Assembly (NCBI GenBank): GCA_019400425.1
Contig: JAFREE010000051.1
Location: 79,705-143,704 of the forward strand
DNA: 64,000 bases
Direction of reading: 5' to 3'
DNA from: Hymenochaete sp. R1
Taxonomy: Eukaryota > Basidiomycota > Agaricomycetes > Hymenochaetales > Hymenochaetaceae
Shown here piece after piece: positions 36,617 through 49,509 of the stretch. A program made the translations under genes and the position numbers. The notes below the pieces were generated by a model. That model ran no database searches. It saw only the letters and a list, made by a program, of their open reading frames with translations, and was not told the origin of the DNA. How positions within the stretch are numbered: position 1 is the first letter of the stretch; every line of letters begins with the position of its first letter.

Positions 36617-39600
36617 ATGGGTCATCTCCGTGAACGACACAATGCAAAGGCCCGAAAATCCTCACATCCAAAAAAACGCGCTAAAATTCAACATGATGTC
36701 GAAGAGTCCAATATCGAAATTCACGCACCCAAGAGCAAGTCACAGAAGGAGGATGAACGCAGGGAGAGGCTGCGGCAAGAAGTTAGTTTCTGATCACCTT
36801 CATCTTAAGCTGTAACTAAGTAAAGATGACTTGTAAGCTTATAGAGCAACAAGAAAACTCAAAATTTAACTCGAAGAAGAAGAAGCGGCTTGAGAAATAC
36901 ATCGTGTGTTCCTCCCATATCTCCTTGAGCGCATCCTAATAAGGCCTATCTCTTATTAGGACAAGAAATTGAAGAAGGAAGAGAGATCCAACATCCTCAA
37001 GAAATTGCAGTAGGGGTTTTCTCTTAAATGTCTAGCTATGGTGTTGATGAATTTCGCAGGGAAACCCAAGCTCAACTCCCTACGTCTCTGTCTCTTCAGC
37101 CTTCGGCTACTCTTGGCTCCCGCAAAGCTAAAACCCACCAAGATCTCCTTGATGACCATGAGAGCATCGAAATTCGCAAGCAGCTGGGCGGCAGGTCATC
37201 GGGCAAGAAACGACGCCGAGTCGATTCTCACAGCAATGTTGACACGGCTAGCGATTCGGAAGAAGATTTGGACGTCAGAACGAGAGTTGCAAAAAACAAA
37301 CAGGAACCAGGGAGCTCTCGCGATTCTCCCGTCGTTGTTCCAGATGTAGTGGAACCAGTTCCAACGCATGATACAAGCTCGGGCAAGTCTAGAGGCCCTG
37401 AATTGTGTGTGGGAAGTGCACTGCGTAGGAATGCAGACGGGACTGTGGAAGCTCCAATAGTGGTGCCACGGAAGGTTAAAGGCCCAAAGGTACTTATTTG
37501 CTCTCAAAAGTATTTTTTTCCGGTGCTGATGTCTTTGTCAAGACATTATTTAGAGCTTGGGGGGAAACCCGAAAGAATATGGAGGCGGACATTACGGGAA
37601 GTGATAACTCATTCGACAGTTCAGATTCGGCCTTTGACTCAGCTGAAGAAGATGGGTACAGCAAGAGAATGGAGGAAGATTCGGCAGCTTCAGATGAAGG
37701 TTCGGACGAAGTATCGGATCATGGGGAGGATGGTGACCCGATGGACGAGGAATCCGGGTCTGACGAGGATGGTTCTCCACCGAAGCGGAAGCTTGGAGGA
37801 TTCAAAGATTGGGCTCTCCAACAACTAAGCGAGGCAAAGAGTTATGTTGCCCCTCCACGAGTGGATGCTACAGCCGAAGATGAGCTAGCTCAGCCCTCGC
37901 CCTCCTGCGACGAGAAACGGCAACGAAAAGTGCCGTCTAAAGTTCGAGCTATGCACGGACCACTTGGCGAGACTGTGCAAATCCCAAACACTGCTTTAGC
38001 TCAACAAGCAACTGCATCTAAAGCCAAAGCAACTCTAAATCCCAAATCGCAACTTGAAACCAAGAAGTTCGTCCATGTCGACCGGCCAGAAAATGTCCAA
38101 GCTTCACGTCTTGCTCTCCCTATTCTCGCTGAGGAGCAACCCATTGTTGAGGCCATACGGTTAAATCCCGTGGTGGTACTATGCGGTGCAACTGGTAGCG
38201 GAAAGACGACACAAGTACCACAATTTCTTTATGAAGCCGGATTTGGATGCGCAGAAAGCGGTACAGTCTCTCGTACCCGTTTACGCCAGCTTCTTCTAGC
38301 TAACGTTTTCGATGTAGATAACCCTGGGATTATTGGTGTAACTCAACCTCGACGAGTAGCAGCTATGTCAATGGCAACTCGTGTGGGATATGAAATGTCT
38401 CTGTCACCTCCCAAAGTTGCATACAAGGTGCGCTATGATGGCACGACCGATCCAACGACAGTCATCAAGTTCATGACAGACGGTGTTTTGTTGCGAGAAC
38501 TTGCTACGGACTTTACTCTGAGCAAGTATTCCATCATTATCATTGATGAGGCTCATGAACGAAGTGTAAACACGGACATCCTCATCGGTGTTCTCAGCAG
38601 AGTTGTACGTCTTCGGGAAGACCTCTGGAAGGAAGGGAAAGGGAAGGTGCGTTTTCACCGAAGGTAATTTTTTAGAGAAAGGCGCTGAAACCATCGCGGA
38701 CTTTAGCCTCTTCGTTTGATTATTATGTCGGCAACTCTTCGAGTTTCTGACTTCGCAGAGAACCCAACCCTATTCCTGTCCCCACCTCCTATACTTAGCG
38801 TGGATGCTAGGCAGCATCCAGTCGCCATTCATTTCGCTCGTCGGACATTTCCTGATTACATTTCAGAAGCGATTAAAAAAACTAGTAAAATACATGTTCG
38901 ACTTCCGCCTGGAGGAATTCTCATTTTCCTCACTGGTCAAAATGAGATTACCGGCGTATTTCGGAAACTGGAGAGTCGATATGGGAAGAAGGCTATTGAA
39001 CGGCAAAGGAAAAATCGTGCTCCTACCTCGGCAGCAAGGCAGACAAAAGAAGAGCGTGACGTAGAGTCTTCCACGGTAGCCCCGGTTTTCGGTATGTCCC
39101 TGTGGATTTAGCTTGACCACTCAATTTTGCTTGCTTACCTTTACGAAGCTAATGTGGAAATTGAAGAAATGGAGTTGAATGGTCCAGAAAACGATTTGAT
39201 AGAAGGAGATGAAGATAACATTGCTCCCAATAATCTTGACCCTGATGCTTTGGATACTGATGAGGAAGATGTAATGAAAGAACTTGGAATCGATACGGAG
39301 GAATCTGAAGGTCAGTCTTTTTGTCTTCGACTACTACAAAAAAACCTTATGAGTTGCAGTGCCAATGCACATTCTTCCTTTGTATTCAATCTTACCAACA
39401 ACCGAACAAATGAGAGTGTTTGAAGAACCTCCAACCGGGACGCGCCTCGTCGTGGTAGCTACAAATGTTGCGGAAACATCGCTCACGATTCCTGGAATTC
39501 GATACGTCGTTGACTGTGGGCGAGCCAAGGAGGTTAGTCAATAGTGCTTTCCTTTTACGTTGTATTGATCGCGCCATGCTCATGGCCATTCAAGAGATGC

Positions 39601-41005
39601 TATGATATTACTTCCGGTGTACAATCATTTCGAATTAGTTGGATATCCAAGGCCTCTGCGGACCAACGAGCTGGACGGGCAGGTCGTACGGGACCTGGTC
39701 ATTGTTACAGGCTTTATTCTTCTGCTATTTTTGAAAATCACTTCGACAAGTTCGCGCGTCCAGAGATCCTACAGATGCCCGTCGAAGGTGTAGTGCTACA
39801 GATGAAGAGTATGAACATCGATGTCGTTACAAATTTCCCTTTCCCAACACCTCCTGATAGAACGAGCATTCGCAAAGCGGAAGTATTACTCAAGCGACTC
39901 GGTGCACTTGGTCCGACGAAAGTACTTTCCGGATCGGAAGAAGGATCGATCACTAACCTGGGTAAAGCGATGGCTTTGTTTCCTCTATCACCGCGGTTCG
40001 CGAGGATGCTCGTCAGTGGCAAGCAACATGATTGCATGCCCTATGTGATTTCTATAGTCGCGGCTCTCTCTGTTGGAGATCCGTTTCTTCATGAGGAAGC
40101 GCTGGTGCAGGATATGGAAACGAACGACAGTGATGATGGTGACTTACCGAAAGGGGGATTTGACGAGGAGAAGAGAATGCGAAGACGGGCGTTTTTCAAG
40201 TCTCAGACGGTGGGTCTTTCAGTGCCGTTCCGCTTTAATCCACCTTTATTCGCTAAACGTCTGTGCAGCTGCATTCGAAACTTGGTAAAGCGATGAGTGA
40301 TATCTTTCGCACTCTGTCAGTTGTAGGGGCGTATGACTTTGCTGGAGGGGGTTCTCAATTCTGCCAAGAACATTTCGTTCGGCCCAAGGTTAGTTGAATT
40401 AAAAGAGATGGGAAAAGTACTCATGAACTCTTGCAGGCTATGGAAGAAATACACAAATTGCGCTCACAGCTGAGTAACATTGTTTCGACAAACTTTCCGG
40501 ACCTTAAAAGAAACTCGGACAAGATTCGCCCTCCCAGTGATTTGCAGCTCAAAGTTATCAGACAGCTTCTCTGTTCTGCTTTTATAGACCAAGTAGCAGT
40601 CCGAAAAGATCTCGTTCAGAGCACGGCCATAACGGGGAAAAAGTTCGCATCATGTCGAGGAATCCCGTATCGCGCATTGGGCATAGATGATGACGTTTTT
40701 ATACATCCCAGCTCAGTGGTGCATGGTTCCTCGCCTCCGGACTATGTTGTGTTTCAGGAGGCTGTCCGTTCAAGTCGGCTTTGGCTAAAAAGTGAGTGTT
40801 CGACAATTCCCAGATCTACGTAATTGTAATCATTTCCTCAGATATTACCATCATCAATCCCGCCTGGTTAAGTGCTCTCGGAAAGCATACAATGTGCTCA
40901 TACAGCAAACCAGTCAAGAATAGTAAAGGAGAACTCATGGTAATTCCTCATTTCGGACCGGATAGTTGGGAGTTGCCGGCCGTCAAACAGCCTGATACGG
41001 AATGA
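36617..41005 (+). CDS. DHR1: DEAH-box RNA helicase Dhr1/Ecm16 (DHX37)
   Basis: Dhr1 releases U3 snoRNA from pre-ribosomes during small-subunit assembly in the nucleolus. Thirteen exons: 36617-36781, 36838-36903, 36960-37009, 37060-37489, 37543-38260, 38318-38646, 38707-39091, 39149-39310, 39360-39532, 39595-40209, 40269-40388, 40437-40791 and 40842-41005, giving 1243 aa. The start [14 protein letters not shown] and [19 protein letters not shown] are typical of the family, followed by a long acidic region. Helicase motifs: [85 protein letters not shown]. The C-terminus has the usual helicase-associated and OB-fold segments (GLSxxFC-type end not tested). Intron 38261-38317 is a multiple of 3. 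Confidence 0.95.
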
Positions 41006-41138
41006 GCTAGTTTCAAAGTTAACGCTTCTCCTAATACACACTCCAGGATGGTGGCAGTCTAAGGCTACAAAGTGCAAATAATTACTCCGTGAAAATGCAA
41101 TCAATATGAAAACACAAGCAAATTGAAGGGGAAAGGCG

Positions 41139-44100
41139 TTATTTCTTGATAAAAAGGCTATTGTTTTTCTTCCGCCTCTGAAAAGCCTCTAGTTCTCTCG
41201 TAGCCCTTGCTGTATCGTGTTCCGGGGGCGCAAATTCTCGAGAAAACCCGTGACTTCCATCGGTATGTCTTTCCGCAGGATCCGGTCGTTTCTCATGGCC
41301 TCCGGTTGGTGGTCTCTTCTTCGTGTTGGAGCCTGCACCCACTGTAAGTGATGGTGGTCCTAAAATCTCCCCGTCCTCCAGAGGCGACGCCTTTGCGGCT
41401 GGATGCCCTACCTTCACCTCTATTTTTGGATTGGCAGGACCGCTTGAAGAAGGTTCAGGTTCAAGCTGGATTGGTGGAATAGTTTCGGTAACATCACTTT
41501 TCGATTGTTTGACAGTCGCTCCTTTTGGTAACTTGACACGTGGGGTCTTGTTACTTGGAGCTTTGTCATTCGAAGATGGTGCTGTAGAGTTAGTACTACT
41601 ATTTTCGACTTGTAGCTGGGGGTACGTGACGTTCTTGGTAAAGTACGACAGGTCGCGCTAGATACGCCGTTAATAAGGACAAAACAAAATACACGGAATG
41701 CTCACCATTTCAATAAGACATGATCTGGAACGAGCGTCTTCAATTATCGTCTTCCATGTTTTATCGCTCCTTTCCAGGGTTGCAGCGTGCCCAACAATGT
41801 ACAGTGAAGATCTCGAACGCGTGATGGCGACATTCATTCGTCGAACGTCTGAGAAATGCCTGCTTTAGATCATTAATGATTCACTTCAGGGATTTACTGA
41901 CCGGACAAGAAACCAATGGATTTCAAAGATGGGCCAGCTCGCACGCAAGATAAAATGATTATATCTTTCTCTTGACCCTGAAAGCCGTCCACTGTATTAA
42001 AATCAATTTTTCCTATTATTTCTCGACCATAACGGCTCTGAAAGAGCCTCTTCAGTTCTAGTAGTTGTGCTCGATACATGGAAACGACTCCGATGCGGTA
42101 GTCGAAGTCCACAGAAGGAAACTGTTTGCGCAGTCGGTCGTAAAGCGCTGCGACTATCTTGCACTCTTCCCTGTTGACGATTGAGTGTCCAACGAGGCTT
42201 CCTTCCTCTCTGCCCTGAGACGCGTTGAAGAACTTGTAGACGCCGAACCGAGGTTCCGAATGCCAAGGTTGAGCAGTTTTCTTATCCATATCTGGGCCGT
42301 CCATGAGCCGGCCGTTGTAGAAGGCGGCGCTGGGTAAGCGACTAATTTGTGGATGCATACGATACTGTATACTGTTTCGTGCGCAAAAAATGAGCATAGC
42401 TTGCTATTTGTGAGATCTAAGTGCTAACCTGAGCAAATGAACGGCGCTTGGTCGCGACTTCTGCATTCTAACAAATAGCGACTGCCCATAGCCCCAAGAC
42501 TGGGCCTCGGGAGAGAGGACAGTGGGAGGAAGTTGCTGTGGATCTTTGATCTATTAGCTTTGCATTGGCTTTTTGTTTACGCCGGAAGCTTACCTCCAAC
42601 CATAATGCATTTAGAGCATTGATACTTGAGTGGAATCAAAGAACTCAACTCTATTGCTTGGGCAGCTTCGTCAATTATGACCATAGAGAAATCCAGCGCT
42701 GTCAGCTGTTCGTGGCCTGCTCCGGAAAGAGTGCTGCAAACTATATCGGCTTCGCAAAGTATGTCAAAACGATATTGTCGTCTTAGAGCGTCCTGTGCTC
42801 GACCCTGCGATTTTCTGCTGTCGTAAAGTTTATCCAATCGTTGAGATAAGGAAACACGGTTCATATTTAGCGATTTGATTTCTTCTTCTAGAGCTTGAGC
42901 TCGAGCTGCGTTGTTGTTAATACCTTGCAATTCATCAATCTTCGTCTGCCTCGCCGTCTTCAGTACTTCAATCTGAGCCCGGATGCCTGCAATTTCTTTT
43001 GTCTCGTCTACATCAGCATGCCCGTCTTCGGCCAAGCGCTCAGCCACCAGAGCATCCAACGAAATGCCCTTTACGCTGACATTGATTTGGGCTTCCGATC
43101 CAACTCGCACGACTTTCGGGGTGATTATTTGCCCACTAGAATTTCGCACACCTTCCATGAACCGCTTCGCAATTTCATCGATAGCAGCATTACTGGGCGC
43201 ACACACGAGAATCTTTTCAACCACAGGCTTTGGGGGCGGGGGCCGACCGGGAGCAGCTACTGGTGTTGGTGCTTTTTTCCTAGAGGATATAAATGCCCCT
43301 GCCAGGCCGCAAATAGTCCACGTCTTCCCTGTACCTGGAGGACTTTTTGACCATTAGATAAAAACAATGATTACTTTGCCTGCATGTACTTACCCCTGGA
43401 TAAGGGTAAACCCTTTTGTTCCCAAGGCAGAAATGATAGCCTTCGCCTGGGGTTCATTCACTTGATATGTACGCATCGTTCTTCGAACCTCGTCCGGATT
43501 AGCATCTTTAGGATCAGAGAGCGCAGGTTTATAAATCATCGGCGCTACGTCATAATAAGGTAAACCCATTAAAGCCGAGAATTCTCTATGCAGGGTGCTC
43601 AAACTTATCAAAGCGTCAGAAAGAAGCAAATGCTAGATGAAGCAAAAGACGCCCACCTAAAAACGTAACTCAAAAGCCAAATGGAGCCCATTGTGAGACC
43701 AGGGTCTTGCTTATGAGCTGTTGTGCAGCACAGCAACCCCACCTGAGTCCCACTGTTATTTTTGCCGAACGCGCTAACTTTTGCCATGATACTCGTCCCG
43801 TTTTGTGAGTGTCGTAGAAGCATAATGTCCACATCCGGTGTGAGACGCCAGTCAGGTTTCGGGGCGCTCTCTACCAATACCTCCAAATCCAACCACTCGT
43901 TGACATATGAACGGTTTTGTATTTTGGCGTGGCAGATGTCATCCGTCGCTTCTTCCTTCGACTTGACTATCTGAGACCAACACTCAAGGGTTAGGAGCGG
44001 CTGGAAAACATGCAAGTAATCATGTTGGCCATTAAACGTATCAGGTATTTTCCGAAGTAAGGAGTGATCGACTCCCGAAGGAGGTTCTGGTCCATTGTGG

Positions 44101-47100
44101 TCGTAATTCCAGGATAGGATGGTCCGGTGAAGAGGTTTGAGATCGGGCTTTAATCGTAAAGCATTTCGTCTGGCTTCTTCACGTTTCCGTTCCTTTTCTC
44201 GGACCCTCGCTTTTTCAGCTTCCCGTGCCTTCACAAGTTCGGGGTCTTCGATGAGCATGACTTTTCGGCGATCCGTAGACTTCTTCGCGGCTTCTCTCCT
44301 CTGTAGCGCATCCAACCGTCGAGCCTCCTCCTTCCTCCTCCACTCAGACTCTCTCGCTCCCTGGAGTGCTAGAACATTTCCGTTTCTCGTTGTTTCTACT
44401 TCGCTCCGTTCCTCAGGGGACAAACTACGAACGATTCGCGGCGCCAAACGACCTTTTCCCATTGCTGGCTTTGGTCGCTCCTTATCCTTCTTGGCGCTAA
44501 ATAATATGTCGAAGCCTGTATCGTCCTCTGATGACGACGAAGTATCAGAATCTGTGCGGCTAGTTGGAGGCGAAGAAGTACGTAGTTTGCTGCCTCCTTC
44601 GAACTTTGGGTCGTATCTCGAGCGCTTGCTGACTTTGTTTGAGAAAGGCAGAGTCGTCTGTTTCTTGGCCTTCCCTGTCTTCCTCGAAACTCCAGACGTC
44701 CGTATATCCAAGGATGTGTGTTTACGATCAATTCCTTGTTTTTCTACAATTTCGACTTCCGGAGAACTGGCCCTCTTTTTCCCGTCCGAAATAGATAATA
44801 TTTGAACCTCGTCATCATCATCATCGTCCTCTTCAAAGTCAGCGACGGCTACTTCGAGTTCAGCGATATCCGCTGGGCTGAGATAGGAACGTTTGACATC
44901 TGTCGAGACCTTGTTCAGCTCGATAAACCTCGTGAGCTTGGATAATGCGTCTGGAGACGGTCGTACTTCCGCTTGCTTGAAGCATTGGCAAAGTGACTTG
45001 AAAAGATTGAATGACTGGTAGAGAATTTCTTTGTCGGTCACACGTAACCAATTCTGAAGTCCTATCAGAACGCCTTGAAGGTCCTCCACCATACGCCTCC
45101 CTCGGACGGACTTTTTTCGAGGGGAAGGGATGAAATGGTCTTCGTCGTTAAAAGTCGAGGTAGCGGCTTCAAACGGTTTTCGACACTCCAATAAATCGCG
45201 TGCAAAGATAAGTGCGTCTCGCATCCACTCCGTCATGAATTCTCTCGGAACCATATCGGCCCAATTCGGAGTGTTTTTGAAGATAACGGAGATGGCAACA
45301 GTCATTGCGTGCCAAAGACGCGGTATTTCGCTTTTGAATGAGAACCCAGCAAAGGTACGTGTGACAAAAGATCTATCCTTCAGAACAGCGTCGGATGACG
45401 TACCGAGAACTTCAATTACATCCGTCATACAACGGACGAGAGCCTTTGAAACATTGGACGCTTCGGGGACTTCGGGTACATATTCGTTGAATCTTGTAAG
45501 GTAGCTAATCAACCCTTCGAAGGAAGGACCAGGGTGAGAACGGATGATATTCCGGAAGCATTCAACCCGGCCATCAATATCGAACGCCTGGCTTATCAAA
45601 ATTGTCGCTGCAGCATTTATATCTTCAACGGGTGAGAGCATTAAAGACATCAAGCTTCTGACAACGTCCTCGCGTAAGAGAACATCACGAAGCTCCTGCG
45701 AGGTATTTGAACCGGCAAATCTGGTAATACATTCCAAAAAGCCGTCGTGTATGATGCTCAAAGAGCTATTGATACCATCCGCGACTGCATCGAGTGCTCT
45801 GAGTAGATCCTGAGGTGGTTCGGTTTTCCGGGACTTGTGATATTTCCAGATGGGTTTCGAGAATGCTCGTTTTTGCATTTTGTCCAGAGATGATGCTATC
45901 GCAGCAACCTCTATAACCATAGATATTGCTCCAATGTCCTTTCCGTCGGTGGATTTGTAGACCTTAGTCCATATATGGCGTCGCGTGGTCGGAATTAGAT
46001 TTCTGAGGGTGTCGCTATCCGCTTCGGCAGACGAACTCAAAGCGGAGACTTTCATGAAAGCATTGGCGACATCCTCGACGTCCGTCTTCAAAACGGTACG
46101 TATCATGGCTCTCGCAGATCGGCGAGCTGCTTCCCAGTCTCTTTCTTTCTGTCGGGTGGTACCAAGCGCGACGGACGCGATGGTATCAAAGTGTATATCG
46201 ATGACAGATAGGGTGATTCGATGATGCTCTAAGGATTTTTGAGACACGGCTCTAGATAATGCGGCTGCTAGAATCTACGCTATGATGAGAAATGCTCCTC
46301 CAAAGCAGCTTCTGGGCGCATACCTGACTGGTAACTTCCATGACGTACGGCTGAGCTGTTTCGAACCTGTCATGTTGAAGTTCTTCACAGGTGAACGCCG
46401 CAAATTTGGCAAATACGTCTCCATATGCCGGCGAATCCCATACGCTTCGAAAGAACTCCATGAAGAGTAGAAGATGCCACGCTTTCCCTTTTTTCGTATC
46501 ATGCGCCAAGATCAATTCCGTGAACTTTGGATTGTCTTTAATGGAGTCGAAAACGACCTGAGGATACTCTGCGTTCTCCTCTGACCATAGTTTCTTTCCT
46601 AACTTTCTTGAAACTTGTAAAAGCGCACGTAACACATCGACGAAGTCTAACAGATCATGAGCTAATTGCCTTTGACAAAAAAAGTGAATGGAAATATACG
46701 TACGAGGTTCGTTGTCGTGAAGGTGCATGAGTACAATGCGATGAAGATTCAAAGCTATGATAACCTCGCCAGAAAGGACACGAAGGACTGAAGAAAACCC
46801 TTTCCAAGCGACTGCCGAAGACGAAGCGAATGGAAAAGCTCCCTCGATCTGTCTCGCTGCTGAGGCATGTACAAAAAGTGAAGGAACAGTCTGTGAGTTT
46901 GTGGATATCCGATGAATGAGCACCAGCACAGCAATCTCGTATCCTCGATGAAATTGGTCCTTGGTCAATCCTTTATCCTTTTCGACGGACTTTGATGTCT
47001 CCAGGTGATTTAGAGCCCAGTCGCGGACGTCTTCTCGTTCATGAAGTGCGAGAATAAAGTAACCTGGAGGTGGCGGTTCCATTGGCCAGTCTGGTGTACG

Positions 47101-47780
47101 GGGTAAAAATGGGTCCGAGGTCACAAGCTGAAGCAAAGAAGCGTCGCAAAAAGCCATTGCTTTCGAAAGGATGTGGTAAATAAGCGGAGAGGGAATATCG
47201 GCCAGCGACTTCTGTAATATTTTCGACTCTTTCAACGAGTCCACGATGGATTGAACCTCAGCCATTTCGAAGCTTGTCCAGAAGCGAGAAAGGATCTCGG
47301 GCTTGAATGCCCCATAGTATCTGCATGACACGCATCAGCAACGTTCCCAGCCGACGAGCTAGGAGAAAAGCCTGACGTAGATTGGGATGAGAGTTTTGCT
47401 TCATCCTGGGACTTCACGCAGTCCGGGCATTTGTGCAATAAAGTGAACAACTTTTGCTTCCAATTCGTGGTTTTATCGTTATTATAAGCTAAGAATCTCA
47501 TGGTTTAGTCCAGACGAGACGGTGCTAATGAAACGAGAGGCGAATGCTTACCATGGAGGCGCGTCAGAAATATAGCGAGTTCGCGCGTCGTAGAGTCTGC
47601 CTTGCCGCAATACCAATGTGATATACCATCCCTATTGGGCTTCGCATCCATCAATGCATCGTAAAGCAAAATAAAGTCAGAGTCTTGAAGTCCAGAGTTG
47701 CCAACCGGACAGTCTCGAAGTTCTTTGAGTCGTTCTTCCAGGGCATGTTTTGTCGGTCGCGTCGACCTTGACACAGACAT
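41139..47780 (-). CDS. SEN1: Sen1 superfamily 1 RNA/DNA helicase
   Basis: Sen1 unwinds RNA:DNA hybrids and ends transcription of non-coding RNAs. Eleven exons: 47780-47552, 47488-47377, 47320-46704, 46661-46324, 46274-43657, 43603-43394, 43342-42594, 42543-42429, 42371-41902, 41848-41706 and 41657-41139, giving 2039 aa. A very long N-terminal helical SEN1_N region (about 1-650) contains STYxGAF-like TYYGAFKPEIL, and a disordered basic linker follows. The helicase has GPPGTGKTWTI (Walker A), KILVCAPSNAAIDEI, IDEAAQAIE, QYRMHPQIS, VDGFQGQEKDIIILS and RRMNVAITRSRSSLYIVG. The C-terminal tail is Pro/Lys-rich. Intron 46703-46662 is only 42 nt and stop-free; splicing is preferred because it gives a better family match. 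Convergent with Dhr1 (133-bp gap), divergent to translin. Confidence 0.94.
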
Positions 47781-48100
47781 TCAAGTTCGTGGTTGCGAAT
47801 GGAAGAAGAAAAGCAATCCGAAAAGAAATGGGTATAGTCTCGGAACGAAAGGATAATACCACTACCCGGAGAGTGGGTGTTCCCTCGCTTCTGGAAGTGG
47901 TGGCGGTAAGTTGGGAAGGCTTGGGCACGCGAAATCACGCGTCTGACTTTCCAAAAACGCGTATCACGCGATTTGTGATTAAAAACTAGAAAAAATAATT
48001 TCTTAAATAATCAAGGAAATTGAAGGATCCGCAGCATTCCAGTAACTCCTTCCCTTCGTACCATCATCGGTACCACCGTCGATTATCTTATCTGGATCTA
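47781..48100. promoter_or_regulatory. Bidirectional promoter region, SEN1 and translin
   Basis: 320 bp between divergent start codons; the sequence is A/T-rich near 47980-48010. Function is inferred from gene orientation only. Confidence 0.45.
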
Positions 48101-49174
48101 ATGGACAAAATACACCTGGATCGCTTGAACGAAGCTTTGGATCATGACATTGGATTACGAGAAGTAAGTTCGCATGGTCAGGTATTCTCTCTTCCTTCCG
48201 GCCATACCTTAATATGTGAACTTGCGCATACAAGAAAATCAAGGACGTTGTGAGTGATTTCGAGAAGAAAACAAGGTCGGCCGTAGGCGTCCTTAACAAA
48301 ATTCATGGCTCGCCTCCCGACGCGTGTTCGTTTGTCTGAGACTCGCCTCCATTCTCCGCAATGTTTGATACATTTCAAGTGCCGGATTTACTTCGAGACG
48401 TCAGACCCATGTTGGGAGAATATGCAGTCTCTACTGAGGCACTAGCGAGTCTAATACCCGAAAACGAATGTACGTATCTTCTGAACATACCATTGCTGAC
48501 ATCTAACGTTTCATCGCTTTGCCCAGACTGGAAATGGCAAGGGATGTTCGTAAACGCACTGCGGTCCGCAGTATTTTCCGCAGTTTTAGTGGAGTATCTT
48601 GAATCAGAGACGCTCCTATCTCAGACCGGTGTCTCCGAGGTCCTTGGAAGTGAGCACCCATCTATGGCTATTATTTCAGGCTGCTGAGCCTCGACAGTAC
48701 GGGAGGAGTGGAAAACTAGGTTCTCCGTACATGTCGAAGATTATTTACACGGATTGATCACCGTTGTCAACGAGCTCGTATGTTTATATTTCCTTTCTAG
48801 AGAAAGTATCTGATCATTTAGTGTTACTTATGCAGTCACGGTTCGCCATCAATGCTGTAACGATGGGCGACTTTGAGCGCCCAATCCGGATCAGCACTTT
48901 TGTCAAGGATCTGTTCGCCGGATTTTCAATGGTGGGGTTGGGCTTCTTCCTTATTGTCTAGCTAAATAACAATAATTTCAGCTTAACTTGAAGAACGACC
49001 AGTTGCGTAAGCGATTCGACAGCTTAAAGTATGACATCAAGAAGATAGAAGAAGGTAAGCTCAAGAAATCGATTCATATACTCATTCTTACCATGTATGA
49101 CAGTTGTATATGACGTCTCTCTCCGACGGCTTGCGAGTTCCCATAAAGAGGCAGACCAAACATCCACTGCGTAA
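48101..49174 (+). CDS. TSN: Translin, RNA/DNA-binding octamer protein
   Basis: Translin binds single-stranded RNA and DNA and, with TRAX, forms the C3PO nuclease; it acts in RNA metabolism and small-RNA maturation. Eight exons: 48101-48163, 48235-48325, 48380-48469, 48527-48649, 48698-48777, 48836-48931, 48982-49054 and 49104-49174, giving 228 aa, the usual length. The joined protein has YWKWQGMFVNALRSAVFSAVLVEYLE, EDYLHGLITVVNELSRFAINAVTMGDF, PIRISTFVKDLFAGF, LNLKNDQLRKRFDSLKYDIKKIEEVVYD. This is a full-length alpha-helical translin. The N-terminal joins (first two introns) have weaker motif support than the rest. No TRAX gene is seen in the window. Confidence 0.92.
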
Positions 49175-49509
49175 CGTAGTCTCGCACTCAGTTATGGCTT
49201 AAGCATCATGTACTTAAATCAATACTGTGTAACCCATGTAAATGTGACCGAAAAATCCATCCATTGTTGAAAACGTCATCAACTCAAGACTTAATGAAGT
49301 AATAAGATAAGATAAGATACAGCAGACTGCGAAGAAAAGATCCGAGGCGCGGAGTTTCAACTTAGTCATTCGCCCTTCCATTTTGAGAAGATGTTGTTTT
49401 ACGTTGTCACCACTTCGCTTTCCACCTTCCAGGCCTTCCTGACTTCCCCTTGCTTTCTTCCCCCTTCTTGCCAGACAGTTCCCTTATTTCTTGCCACTTT
49501 TTGCATGAC
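49175..49509. other. Intergenic region before Sgf29
   Basis: 335 bp. Nothing beyond expected 3' and 5' flanks is visible; a short (GATAA)n run (gataagataagata) lies near 49305-49318. Confidence 0.4.

Noticed and set aside
46662..46703. Coding sequence instead of a 42-nt intron in Sen1
   Set aside because: The retained reading (TYISIHFFCQRQLA) interrupts a family-like HDNEP-PHDLLDF segment and the ends are good splice sites; treated as an intron that may be retained.
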